A stretch of DNA of 9,022 nucleotides, taken from an uncultured Gammaproteobacteria bacterium (GTDB taxonomy: Bacteria; Pseudomonadota; Gammaproteobacteria; CAIUAS01). The DNA lies in the NCBI GenBank assembly GCA_903897205.1, contig CAIUAS010000229.1, positions 1 through 9,022 of the forward strand, in the 5' to 3' direction. How positions within the stretch are numbered: the first letter of the stretch is position 1; each line of letters begins with the position of its first letter. Below, in pieces: positions 1-6,203 of this stretch. Below the pieces are notes generated by a model. The model did no database searches, had not been told where the DNA came from, and saw only the letters and a program-made list of their open reading frames with translations. The translations under genes were made by a program, and so were the position numbers.

Positions 1-747
1 ATAAAATACTTTTTGATGAACCAGCGATTTATTACGATTCAAAAACTCTACAAAAGCTTTAATTCCACCTTCATATTTAAATAATTCGTGTTTGCCATCA
101 GCATCAACACGCTCATCTTTTAGCAAAATGGAAACACCCGAATTTAAAAAAGATAATTCACGTAACCGTTTAGCTAAAATTTCGTAATGAAATTCATTAT
201 TATTCTTAAATATCTCTTTGCAAGGGTAAAAATGAATTTTCGTACCACGTTCGGTAGTTTCTCCCACTGCAGTTAAGGGCGCTGTTGGTTCACCTAAATG
301 ATAGGTTTGCTGATAAATTTTTCCATCGCGGTAAATTTCTAAATGCAATTTTTCAGATAACGCATTAACAACGGAAACACCTACGCCGTGTAAACCACCC
401 GATACTTTATAAGAATTATTATCAAACTTACCGCCCGCATGTAATATCGTCATAATGACTTCAGCCGCTGAGCGACCTTCTTCAGGGTGAATATCCACAG
501 GAATACCACGCCCATTGTCTTTAACACTCACTGAGCCATCGGAATGAATGGTAACTTGAATATCCGTACAATAATTGGCTAAGGCTTCATCGATAGAATT
601 ATCAACGACTTCAAACACCATATGGTGTAAGCCTGTACCATCATCGGTATCCCCAATATACATACCAGGGCGTTTACGAACGGCGTCTAATCCTTTAAGG
701 ACTTTAATATTTGAAGAATCGTATGAAGCAATAGTTTCGACAGTCAT
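1..747 (-). CDS. gyrB: DNA gyrase subunit B, N-terminal part (runs off the left edge)
   Basis: ATP-hydrolysing subunit of DNA gyrase, the type II topoisomerase that introduces negative supercoils in the cytoplasm. The visible 249 residues cover the GHKL ATPase domain and the start of the transducer domain. The N-terminus has the typical IKVLKGLDAVRKRPGMYIG block (residues 14-32). The N-box EVVDNSIDEA places catalytic Glu46 and Mg-binding Asn50. DNGRGIP (77-83) supplies Asp77, and the ATP-lid glycines lie in SGGLHGVG (116-123). Arg140 aligns with E. coli Arg136, the coumarin-contact residue, by a constant +4 offset. The reading frame is open to base 1, so the C-terminal TOPRIM region lies outside the window. 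The ATG at 745-747 gives an N-terminus like known GyrB; no in-frame ATG, GTG or TTG precedes it closely, and there is no clear Shine-Dalgarno. It would follow recF directly in many gammaproteobacteria, but here hslO intervenes and gyrB has its own promoter. Confidence 0.98.
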   Translation of the reverse strand, partial: MTVETIASYDSSNIKVLKGLDAVRKRPGMYIGDTDDGTGLHHMVFEVVDNSIDEALANYCTDIQVTIHSDGSVSVKDNGRGIPVDIHPEEGRSAAEVIMTILHAGGKFDNNSYKVSGGLHGVGVSVVNALSEKLHLEIYRDGKIYQQTYHLGEPTAPLTAVGETTERGTKIHFYPCKEIFKNNNEFHYEILAKRLRELSFLNSGVSILLKDERVDADGKHELFKYEGGIKAFVEFLNRNKSLVHQKVFY

Positions 748-967
748 GGTTTCTGATAGAATGGCAAGATAAATGGTGAGTGATTATAACAAAAAATGAT
801 ATTTTATGCTCGTTTTTTTATTACTTAAGTGTTATCTATATCACTATGAATACAAACCTGACGGTTTTTGCGCCACATTCTAAACAGGAAGCCATTCCTG
901 CTATTTCAGCGGAAATGGCTGGTGATTCGCTTATTGTGAAATCTAATACAACAATTGATTAACCCCC
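748..967. other. Divergent gyrB-hslO intergenic region
   Basis: A 220 bp gap between divergent gyrB and hslO. It contains the extended -10 for gyrB. A plus-strand open frame runs from a GTG at 780 or an ATG at 846 to a TAA at 960-962, ending five bases before the hslO ATG. From 846 it would encode 38 residues beginning MNTNLTVFAPHSKQ. It has no Shine-Dalgarno, and I recognise no family, so I do not call it a gene. No separate plus-strand promoter with both hexamers was found. Confidence 0.5.
783..791 (-). promoter_or_regulatory. gyrB promoter, extended -10 element
   Basis: On the minus strand this reads TGTTATAAT, a perfect extended -10 (TGn followed by TATAAT). It lies 36 bases upstream of the gyrB ATG, so transcription would begin near 776 with a leader of about 29 nt. 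The hexamer 17 bp upstream (GAGCAT) is a poor -35, which the extended -10 could offset. The same bases read TATAAC on the plus strand (785-790), so the site could also fire toward hslO. The motif is seen directly; promoter activity is inferred. Confidence 0.6.
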
Positions 968-1846
968 ATGATAGAAAAAGATTCATTACAACGCTTTTTA
1001 TTCGATACCACCCAGATAAGAGGCGAAATAATTCGTTTAAATGCAGCTTATAAAGCGATTAAAGACCGCCATCCTTACCCTTTATTTGTGCAGCAATTTC
1101 TAGGGCAAGCCTTGGCAGCCAGCGCTTTATTAAGCGCAACTATTAAATTTACTGGCCGCTTAACCTTACAGATTCAAAGTGATGGCCCCATTAGCCTATT
1201 GGTCGTACAAAGTGATAATGAATTTCACTTACGAGGTTTGGCTAAATGGAATAATGAAAAGAAAATTGAAAATGACTTTTCCAACGCCTTTGGCGAAGGT
1301 CAGCTTGCTATCACAATAGCGCCTCTGGAAGGCGAACGTTATCAAGGCATTGTGGCGTTAAATGGCAATAACCTGGCTAATTCCATAGAAACTTATTTTC
1401 ACCAATCAGAGCAACTCCCTACTTGTTTATGCCTTTTTGCTGATGAAGAAGCTGCCGGCGGCATTTTTCTCCAGGCAATGCCAGCTGACACCATCGAGGG
1501 ACGTTATCAGCTATGGGAACACTTGCTGCACTTAACCCGCACCCTGACAACCAATGAATTATTTAAATTGCCTAATCAAGTCATTTTAAAGCGTTTATTT
1601 CATGAAGAAGACGTTTTGTTATTTGATGCTGAACCGGTTGCCTTTCGTTGTGACTGTTCCATTGAAAAAATGGAGAGCGCTTTACTGATATTCGGTGAAC
1701 AAGAAGTTAATGATATATTAAACATCAATAAGCTAGTAACCGTAACCTGTGAATTTTGCCATCATCATTATGATTTTGATAAAGTCGATGTGGCGAGGAT
1801 ATTTGCACATGGTGCAACGATCAAAAACTCCTCCGAGGCCAATTGA
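968..1846 (+). CDS. hslO: Redox-regulated chaperone Hsp33
   Basis: Cytoplasmic holdase chaperone activated by oxidative unfolding. In the family a zinc ion held by four cysteines is released when the cysteines form disulfides, and the protein then binds unfolding clients. The 292-residue product matches the usual length. The zinc switch is intact: Cys228 and Cys230 (CDC) and Cys261 and Cys264 (CEFC), with the same 30-residue spacing as E. coli Hsp33. The N-terminal substrate-binding core carries EGERYQGIV (121-129), a SEQLPT block (147-152) and an AAGG/LQ.MPA segment (162-173), all typical. The ATG gives an N-terminus (DSLQRFLFD..QIRGE) collinear with E. coli. There is no visible Shine-Dalgarno; the five-base distance from an upstream short open frame may hint at coupling, but this is weak. 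The gene is divergent from gyrB and convergent with recF, an uncommon position between two members of the dnaA operon. Confidence 0.97.
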   Translation: MIEKDSLQRFLFDTTQIRGEIIRLNAAYKAIKDRHPYPLFVQQFLGQALAASALLSATIKFTGRLTLQIQSDGPISLLVVQSDNEFHLRGLAKWNNEKKIENDFSNAFGEGQLAITIAPLEGERYQGIVALNGNNLANSIETYFHQSEQLPTCLCLFADEEAAGGIFLQAMPADTIEGRYQLWEHLLHLTRTLTTNELFKLPNQVILKRLFHEEDVLLFDAEPVAFRCDCSIEKMESALLIFGEQEVNDILNINKLVTVTCEFCHHHYDFDKVDVARIFAHGATIKNSSEAN

Positions 1847-1888
1847 GTCCCGTATTCAAATAACTAGCTGCATTTCTGTGAGAATTAT

Positions 1889-2971
1889 TTACTTTGTTAT
1901 GATTGCATTATGTTCCACGTGGAACTTTGAATGAGAAATGTTATCTAATAAAGCGCCGATAGAATTAACATCCACAGATGTTATAAAAACTTGTGCATTT
2001 AATGTGGCTAACATTTTAATAACTTGTTCTCGATGATGGCTATCTAATTCTGCTGCCAGATCATCTAGTAAATATAAACAAGTTTTTCCCGTAGTATCTT
2101 TTAATAGTACTCCCTGTGCCAACTTCATAGCACAAACAAGGAGTTTTTGCTCACCGCGTGACAAGATATCTTGCGCGGGGATATCATTTATCTTAATGAC
2201 GATGTCAGCGCGCTGAGGCCCATATTGGGTATACCCTAAGGCTTGATCACGAAAATAGGCATTAGCCAGCACAGTTGCTAAATCTTCTTGTTGATTCCAA
2301 CCTGGTTTATAGACCATACAGAAATTTTCAATAGTAATTAACTGCTTAAAAATCCTATTAACTATAGGAATGAGTTGATTAAAATAACTTTCTCTTAATC
2401 TATTTAATTCATGGGCGACCGGTAGTAATTCATTATCCCAGGCTCGAATTTGATTGAGTGGCATATTTTGCTGTAATGCTGCATTACGCTGAGACAAAGC
2501 CTTTTGAAATCTTTGCCAAGTCTTAAAAAATAATGGTTCCACGTGGAACACGCCCCAATCTAAGAATTCACGCCTTAACTTTGGACCTTCAGTTAAAAGT
2601 TGATAACTATCAGGGTTAATTATTTGCAACGGTAAAATTTTCGCAAGCTGAGCTGCAGAATTAGTATACTCATTAGCTATTTTTATGCGTAATTTACCTG
2701 TTCTATCCTTTTCGATACCCACATTGAGATGATAATTATCTGGTGTATTAAGCATACCAAAAACATTAAGCAAGAGAGCTTCATGTTGAATAATACGATT
2801 GATAAGATGGCTGCGAAAAGAGCGCCCTAAGCTTAAAAAATGGATGGCTTCTAAAATACTGGTTTTACCACTGCCATTATCGCCATAAATTAAGTTAAAC
2901 TGAAGATGCGGCTCAAAATCTAAAGTAGTAAAGTTTCTAAAATTTTGAGCCCTAAGGTGTGTAAGGTACAT
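1889..2971 (-). CDS. recF: DNA replication/repair ATPase RecF
   Basis: SMC/Rad50-like ABC ATPase that binds DNA at gaps and stalled forks and, with RecO and RecR, helps load RecA. At 360 residues it is close to the E. coli length. Walker A is GDNGSGKT (30-37), the ABC signature is LSRGEQK (270-276), Walker B is CLYLLDD (298-304), and the D-loop follows as LAAELD (305-310). The conserved block REFLDWGVFHVEP lies at about 134-146. The ATG at 2969-2971 gives the expected N-terminus (MYLTHLRAQNFRNF); no clear Shine-Dalgarno is visible. It lies 35 bp after dnaN on the same strand and is probably co-transcribed. The 3' end faces hslO across 42 bp. Two parS palindromes lie inside this gene, and both encode FHVE (residues 142-145 and 350-353). 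Confidence 0.98.
   Translation of the reverse strand: MYLTHLRAQNFRNFTTLDFEPHLQFNLIYGDNGSGKTSILEAIHFLSLGRSFRSHLINRIIQHEALLLNVFGMLNTPDNYHLNVGIEKDRTGKLRIKIANEYTNSAAQLAKILPLQIINPDSYQLLTEGPKLRREFLDWGVFHVEPLFFKTWQRFQKALSQRNAALQQNMPLNQIRAWDNELLPVAHELNRLRESYFNQLIPIVNRIFKQLITIENFCMVYKPGWNQQEDLATVLANAYFRDQALGYTQYGPQRADIVIKINDIPAQDILSRGEQKLLVCAMKLAQGVLLKDTTGKTCLYLLDDLAAELDSHHREQVIKMLATLNAQVFITSVDVNSIGALLDNISHSKFHVEHNAIITK
1911..1926. promoter_or_regulatory. parS: parS site 1 (ParB/Spo0J binding), in the 3' end of recF
   Basis: The sequence is TGTTCCACGTGGAACT. Its inner 14 bases are a perfect palindrome (GTTCCACGTGGAAC), and it differs from the chromosomal parS consensus TGTTCCACGTGGAACA only at the last base. 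ParB clamps load at such sites near the origin and recruit ParA and SMC/MukBEF-type condensins for segregation. It lies in the last codons of recF, about 4.0 kb from the unwinding candidate. The parAB genes are outside the window; in related genomes they often follow mnmE-mnmG-rsmG. Confidence 0.9.
2535..2550. promoter_or_regulatory. parS: parS site 2 (ParB/Spo0J binding), in the middle of recF
   Basis: Reads GGTTCCACGTGGAACA on the plus strand, or TGTTCCACGTGGAACC on the minus strand. It has the same perfect 14-base palindrome as site 1, with one outer base off the 16-base consensus. It lies 624 bp from site 1 and about 3.4 kb from the origin candidate. A chance repeat of a perfect 14-mer in a single gene is very unlikely, which supports a real paired parS cluster. 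Confidence 0.9.
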
Positions 2972-3006
2972 TTAATTTATATATAACTTATTGATTAATA
3001 ATTCTT

Positions 3007-4104
3007 TTAAAGCCTCATTGGCATCACTACGTAAACAGTTTGATCATTATCAAAGGCTTCTATGCGGATGCTACTATCAGCTCCCGCCAATGAAAGCTTA
3101 ATTTGACCAGAAGGGACTGCAGCAATCGCATCTAATAAATAACTAATATTAAAACCAATATCTAAATCGTTGCCTTGATAAATAATACTAATTTCTTCCT
3201 CAGCTTCTTCTTGTTCAGGATTGTTAGTCAGTACACGCAATAAACCTGCACGCAATTCTAGCCGAACACTTCGATGTTTTTCACTGGCTAATATGGCCAC
3301 ACGGCTAAGTGCTTGTTTTAATTCATCGCGCTCTACCACAATAATTTTATCGCCGCCTTTAGGTATTACTTTTGTATAGTCAGGAAAGCGGCCGTCAATC
3401 AATTTTGAGGTAAACATATAATCGTTGGCTTTAACACGCAGCTGATTACTGCCCAAGGTCACTAAAACATCTTCCGCCGTATCTGCTAACAAGCGGCTTA
3501 ACTCCACAATAGCTTTTCGTGGAACAATGACTTGATGGAGTCCATTAGGCGCAATAGCCATCGTACTTAAAGCCATTCGATGGCCATCTGTTGCCACGCT
3601 CGTGAGTCGATTATTTTTAACTTCCCAGAGCATGCCATTTAAATAATAACGTACATCTTGTTGAGCCATCGCAAATTGCGTACATTCAATAAGATTGCGT
3701 AAATCTTGTTGAACGATATTGAGTTCGATCTGACCAGGCAATTCTTCAGTATTGGGAAATTCTGCAGCGGGTAAAGTGGCTAAGCTAAAACGGCTCCGGC
3801 CAGATTTCACTATTAATTTAGGTTCATCTAAAATAAATTCTAATACGGCACTCTCAGGTAAGGAGCGGCAAATATCCATTAATTTACGAGCAGGTACGGT
3901 AATGGTCCCTGCTTCAGCGGTTTTTTCTAATGCAACACGCCCCATAAGCTCAACTTCTAAATCAGTCCCCGTAAGCATCAATTCATTTTTTTTAACTACT
4001 AATAATATATTTGCTAAAATGGGCAATGTTTGCCTACGCTCAACCACCCCGGCAATTAATTGCAAAGGCTTTAATAACTTTTCGCGTTCAATTGTAAATT
4101 TCAT
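3007..4104 (-). CDS. dnaN: DNA polymerase III beta subunit (sliding clamp)
   Basis: Ring-shaped homodimeric clamp that encircles DNA and tethers DNA polymerase III and many repair proteins. The 365-residue product has the three-fold repeated clamp fold. It begins MKFTIEREKLLKPLQ, contains RQTLPILANILL (about 24-35), ATDGHRMAL (about 170-178) and DGRFPDYTKVIPKGGDK (about 237-253), and ends VYVVMPMRL like E. coli. I chose the ATG at 4102-4104: it gives the family N-terminus and has GGTAGAG just upstream as a ribosome binding site. An in-frame TTG at 4116 would add four residues (MVEN) and consume that site, so it is less likely. It follows dnaA by 39 bp on the same strand, the standard dnaA-dnaN-recF operon. 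Confidence 0.98.
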   Translation of the reverse strand: MKFTIEREKLLKPLQLIAGVVERRQTLPILANILLVVKKNELMLTGTDLEVELMGRVALEKTAEAGTITVPARKLMDICRSLPESAVLEFILDEPKLIVKSGRSRFSLATLPAAEFPNTEELPGQIELNIVQQDLRNLIECTQFAMAQQDVRYYLNGMLWEVKNNRLTSVATDGHRMALSTMAIAPNGLHQVIVPRKAIVELSRLLADTAEDVLVTLGSNQLRVKANDYMFTSKLIDGRFPDYTKVIPKGGDKIIVVERDELKQALSRVAILASEKHRSVRLELRAGLLRVLTNNPEQEEAEEEISIIYQGNDLDIGFNISYLLDAIAAVPSGQIKLSLAGADSSIRIEAFDNDQTVYVVMPMRL

Positions 4105-4143
4105 ATTCTCTACCAAAAAATTAAAATAAATGATAATGAAAAA

Positions 4144-5526
4144 CTAAGTCGATAAAATTCGTAATAAATTCGTAAAATCTTCCGCTATATCCGAATTGGA
4201 CTCACGCAATTGCTGAATTTTTCGGTATGCATGTAACACAGTTGTATGATCTTTACCACCAAAAGCATCGCCAATTTCTGGCAAACTATGATTCGTTAAT
4301 TCTTTGGCTAACGCCATTGCCATTTGCCTTGGTCTTGCAACCGAACGCGTGCGACGTTTTGAGATTATATCAGCCACTTTAATTTTATAATATTCAGCCA
4401 CTGTTTTAATAATATTTTCAATAGTAACTAATTTATCTTGTAATGCGAGCAAATCTTTAATTGATTCACGCACAAAATCTAAAGTAATTTGCTTGCCTGT
4501 AAAATGTGAATTAGCAATAACACGTTTTAACACTCCTTCTAATTCACGAACATTAGAACGTATACGTTTGCCAATAAAAAAAGCTACTTCGTGGGATAAA
4601 TTAATACCAGCCTGTTCTCCCTTAGTAATTAAAATAGCAACCCGTGTTTCTAATTCTGGCGGCTCAATTGCAACCGTTAAACCCCAACCTAAGCGTGATT
4701 TTAAACGTTCTTCAACACCGGTAATTTCTTTAGGATAACGATCACACGTTAACACAATTTGTTGGTGCCCTTCTAATAATGCATTAAAAGTATGAAAAAA
4801 CTCCTCTTGCGAGCGATCTTTGCCGGCAAAAAATTGAATATCATCAATTAATAATGCATCTAAACCACGATAATATTGCTTAAAATCATTGATAGTATTC
4901 GTTTGCAAAGCCTTAATCATATCAGCAACAAACCGTTCTGAATGCAAATATAAGATTCTTGCTTGTGGTTTTTTCTGCAAAATATGATTACCAATTGCAT
5001 GCATTAAGTGAGTTTTACCAAGCCCCACTCCACCATATAAAAACAGGGGATTATAAGCACTTCCTGGATTTTCAGCGACTTGTATAGAGGCTGCTCTTGC
5101 TAATTGATTCGATTTACCTTCAACAAAATTCAAGAAAGTGAAATTTGGATTTAAATTACTTTGATGGGTAATTACTGCGGGCGCGGGGCTACTCTGCTTA
5201 ACAGAAAGTATTTTTTCAACCACTTTAGGAAAAGAATTATGTGCACTAATCGTATTAGCGACTCCCGTTGCTTTAGTACCAATCTTTAAAATAACTTTAG
5301 GAGGTTTTCCATCGGTCAGTTGTGAAAGTAAATTATTAATACTAACTAAGAAGCGCTCGCGAACCCAATCTAAAACAAACTGGTTTGGAGCCAATAATAA
5401 TAAGGTGGATTCGTTATTTTCTTCATTATGTTCATCCTGTAAAGGTCTTATCCAAGTATTAAACTGCTGCGCAGGAATAAGATCTTGCAAATGCTTTAAG
5501 CATTGTTTCCATAAAGAAGTAGGCAC
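4144..5526 (-). CDS. dnaA: Chromosomal replication initiator DnaA
   Basis: AAA+ protein that binds DnaA boxes at oriC, melts the AT-rich unwinding element and helps load the helicase. Of 460 residues, domain I is about 1-85 (SLWKQCLKHLQDLIP..FNTWIRPL) and a short linker domain II is about 86-125. The AAA+ domain III follows with Walker A GGVGLGKT (165-172), Walker B LLIDDIQF (225-232) and the arginine finger at Arg278 (KSRLGWGL). Domain IV is the helix-turn-helix with signature GGKDHTTVLHAYRK (423-436). Lys425 replaces the arginine of E. coli GGRDHTTV, a conservative change next to the DNA-reading DHTT residues. The start is GTG at 5524-5526; it gives the expected short N-terminus and has a GGGGG tract nine bases upstream on the minus strand as the likely ribosome binding site. 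It is transcribed away from the origin gap, and its own promoter lies there but is not clear. Confidence 0.98.
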   Translation of the reverse strand: MPTSLWKQCLKHLQDLIPAQQFNTWIRPLQDEHNEENNESTLLLLAPNQFVLDWVRERFLVSINNLLSQLTDGKPPKVILKIGTKATGVANTISAHNSFPKVVEKILSVKQSSPAPAVITHQSNLNPNFTFLNFVEGKSNQLARAASIQVAENPGSAYNPLFLYGGVGLGKTHLMHAIGNHILQKKPQARILYLHSERFVADMIKALQTNTINDFKQYYRGLDALLIDDIQFFAGKDRSQEEFFHTFNALLEGHQQIVLTCDRYPKEITGVEERLKSRLGWGLTVAIEPPELETRVAILITKGEQAGINLSHEVAFFIGKRIRSNVRELEGVLKRVIANSHFTGKQITLDFVRESIKDLLALQDKLVTIENIIKTVAEYYKIKVADIISKRRTRSVARPRQMAMALAKELTNHSLPEIGDAFGGKDHTTVLHAYRKIQQLRESNSDIAEDFTNLLRILST

Positions 5527-5687
5527 AGTTCGATACCCCCGTACTATTACTGTGGCAATAGGGATTAATTGTTACTATGAGAATGAGAAAATTTAGGATC
5601 CCGAGTTTATACTGCTTTCTCGTCCTTAGCTAGGTTATACCCCTCGATAATAGAGTTCTTTCGAAACACTGGTCCCTACCTAAACCC

Positions 5688-5764
5688 ACTTGCTCAAGCT
5701 TAAAGCTTATCTAAAAAACCACTCTATTTACCTGTGCATATCACTTGTTTTAAGCTTGATAAAG
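5688..5764 (+). repeat. Two imperfect direct copies of an ACTTG...AAGCTT motif in oriC
   Basis: Copy 1 (5688-5705) reads ACTTGCTCAAGCTTAAAG. Copy 2 starts ACTTGTTTTAAGCTTGATAAAG at 5743, ending at 5764. The copies are 55 bp apart start to start. A third AAGCTT lies at 5703-5708, overlapping copy 1. They flank the first DnaA box. This may be a binding site for an origin regulator or simply degenerate sequence. Confidence 0.4.
5733..5741 (-). promoter_or_regulatory. DnaA box (8 of 9), reverse orientation
   Basis: Reads ATATGCACA on the minus strand, one mismatch from TTATNCACA. It is the farthest box from the unwinding candidate and the only one in this orientation, so it is the least certain of the four. 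Confidence 0.45.
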
Positions 5765-5789
5765 TTGTTAACAAAAAAATCGTAAGGTT

Positions 5790-5798
5790 TTATCCACG
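5790..5798 (+). promoter_or_regulatory. DnaA box (8 of 9)
   Basis: Reads TTATCCACG, one mismatch at the last base of TTATCCACA. It lies 32 bp, about three helical turns, before the perfect box at 5822 and has the same orientation. Confidence 0.65.
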
Positions 5799-5821
5799 AT
5801 TAGCCTAAGTTAATACAGTAG

Positions 5822-5830
5822 TTATCCACA
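5822..5830 (+). promoter_or_regulatory. DnaA box, perfect consensus
   Basis: Reads TTATCCACA, the high-affinity DnaA binding consensus, in the middle of the origin gap and pointing toward the AT-rich stretch. Confidence 0.85.
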
Positions 5831-5888
5831 TTTTTAAATCCTTATAACCTACTGATTAATAGTTATTAAAACGACTTATTAACAAAAA

Positions 5889-5897
5889 TTATCCACT
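5889..5897 (+). promoter_or_regulatory. DnaA box next to the unwinding element (8 of 9)
   Basis: Reads TTATCCACT. It directly precedes the triplet run and the AT-rich segment, the position of the box that anchors the DnaA filament in characterised bacterial origins. A weaker neighbour, TTATTAACA at 5876-5884, lies 13 bp upstream and could form a tandem pair with it. Confidence 0.7.
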
Positions 5898-5900
5898 ATA

Positions 5901-5945
5901 TTACTATTATTATCTTATATATTTAAATACATAATAACTATATGA
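5901..5945. other. DnaA-trio-like triplets and AT-rich DNA unwinding element candidate
   Basis: Bases 5901-5912 read TTACTATTATTA. On the minus strand this is TAA-TAA-TAG-TAA, four consecutive triplets fitting the DnaA-trio consensus (3'-[G/A]A[T/A]-5'). They start three bases after the DnaA box at 5889-5897. Bases 5913-5945 continue almost wholly A/T (TATATATTTAAATA and neighbours). The arrangement box, trios, AT-rich DNA is the basal unwinding system described in Bacillus and found widely. In so AT-rich a region part of the match could be chance. Confidence 0.6.
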
Positions 5946-5996
5946 AGAAGGATAACTTACAAAAAATCTCCCTTATTGAAGCAAGAAAAAGTATAT

Positions 5997-6026
5997 TTGA
6001 CAAATAGTGTCTACTTCACCTATTAT
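5997..6026 (+). promoter_or_regulatory. rpmH operon promoter (sigma-70 type)
   Basis: A perfect -35 TTGACA at 5997-6002, an 18 bp spacer and a -10 TATTAT at 6021-6026 (5 of 6 of TATAAT). Transcription would begin near 6033, giving a leader of about 33 nt before the rpmH ATG. It is the best two-hexamer promoter in the window, and it abuts the unwinding candidate, so transcription here could influence origin opening. Confidence 0.8.
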
Positions 6027-6065
6027 TTTCGCCCCATTAGATGATTTAAACGAATTCACATAGCT

Positions 6066-6200
6066 ATGAAAAGAACATTTCAACCAAGTAAGATTAAACG
6101 CAAACGTACCCATGGGTTTCGTGCCCGTATGGCAACCAAAAATGGCCGTTTAGTATTAAAACGTCGCCGTGCTAAAGGCCGTTGGCGCCTTAGCGCTTAA
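6066..6200 (+). CDS. rpmH: 50S ribosomal protein L34
   Basis: Small, highly basic protein of the large ribosomal subunit. The 44-residue product begins MKRTFQPSKIKRKRTHGF and continues RARMATKNGR to end RRRAKGRWRLSA, a full match to the L34 pattern and normal length. Trp40 stands where E. coli has Ala and many relatives Lys, a small oddity. No obvious Shine-Dalgarno precedes the ATG. It is the first gene of the rightward rpmH-rnpA-yidD-yidC cluster and has a strong promoter directly upstream. Confidence 0.98.
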   Translation: MKRTFQPSKIKRKRTHGFRARMATKNGRLVLKRRRAKGRWRLSA

Positions 6201-6203
6201 CAG

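Larger units (their letters stand above)
5527..6065. other. oriC: Probable chromosomal replication origin (oriC) between dnaA and rpmH
   Basis: A 539 bp gene-free, AT-rich gap between divergent dnaA and rpmH. The half next to dnaA (5527-5680) shows no DnaA box and no convincing two-hexamer promoter for dnaA. From about 5688 come a repeated AAGCTT-containing motif, four DnaA boxes at 5733-5897, triplets matching the DnaA-trio at 5901-5912, an AT-rich stretch to about 5945 and then the rpmH promoter. Only one GATC occurs in the whole gap (5597-5600), so Dam/SeqA-style control as in E. coli is not indicated. Position, box cluster and AT-rich segment together support origin function; direct proof is lacking. 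Confidence 0.85.

Noticed and set aside
575..772. 65-codon plus-strand open frame opposite the gyrB start
   Set aside because: Lies over conserved GyrB codons on the opposite strand; no independent support.
3511..3526. Possible third parS in dnaN, with CGTGGAACA at its right side
   Set aside because: The left half (AGCTTTT) has five mismatches to the 16-base consensus, so it is only a half-site.
3752..4129. 125-codon plus-strand open frame opposite dnaN
   Set aside because: A shadow of the dnaN coding strand; the protein resembles no family, and dnaN is unmistakable on the other strand.
5606..5652. Minus-strand hexamers TATAAA (5606-5611) and TATTAT (5647-5652) as dnaA promoters
   Set aside because: Neither has a reasonable -35 at 16-18 bp spacing or an extended -10, so I could not choose a dnaA promoter from sequence alone.
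5942..6007. 21-codon open frame beginning MKKDNLQK in the oriC gap
   Set aside because: No ribosome binding site, it overlaps the rpmH -35 element, and its length is expected by chance in A/T-rich DNA.
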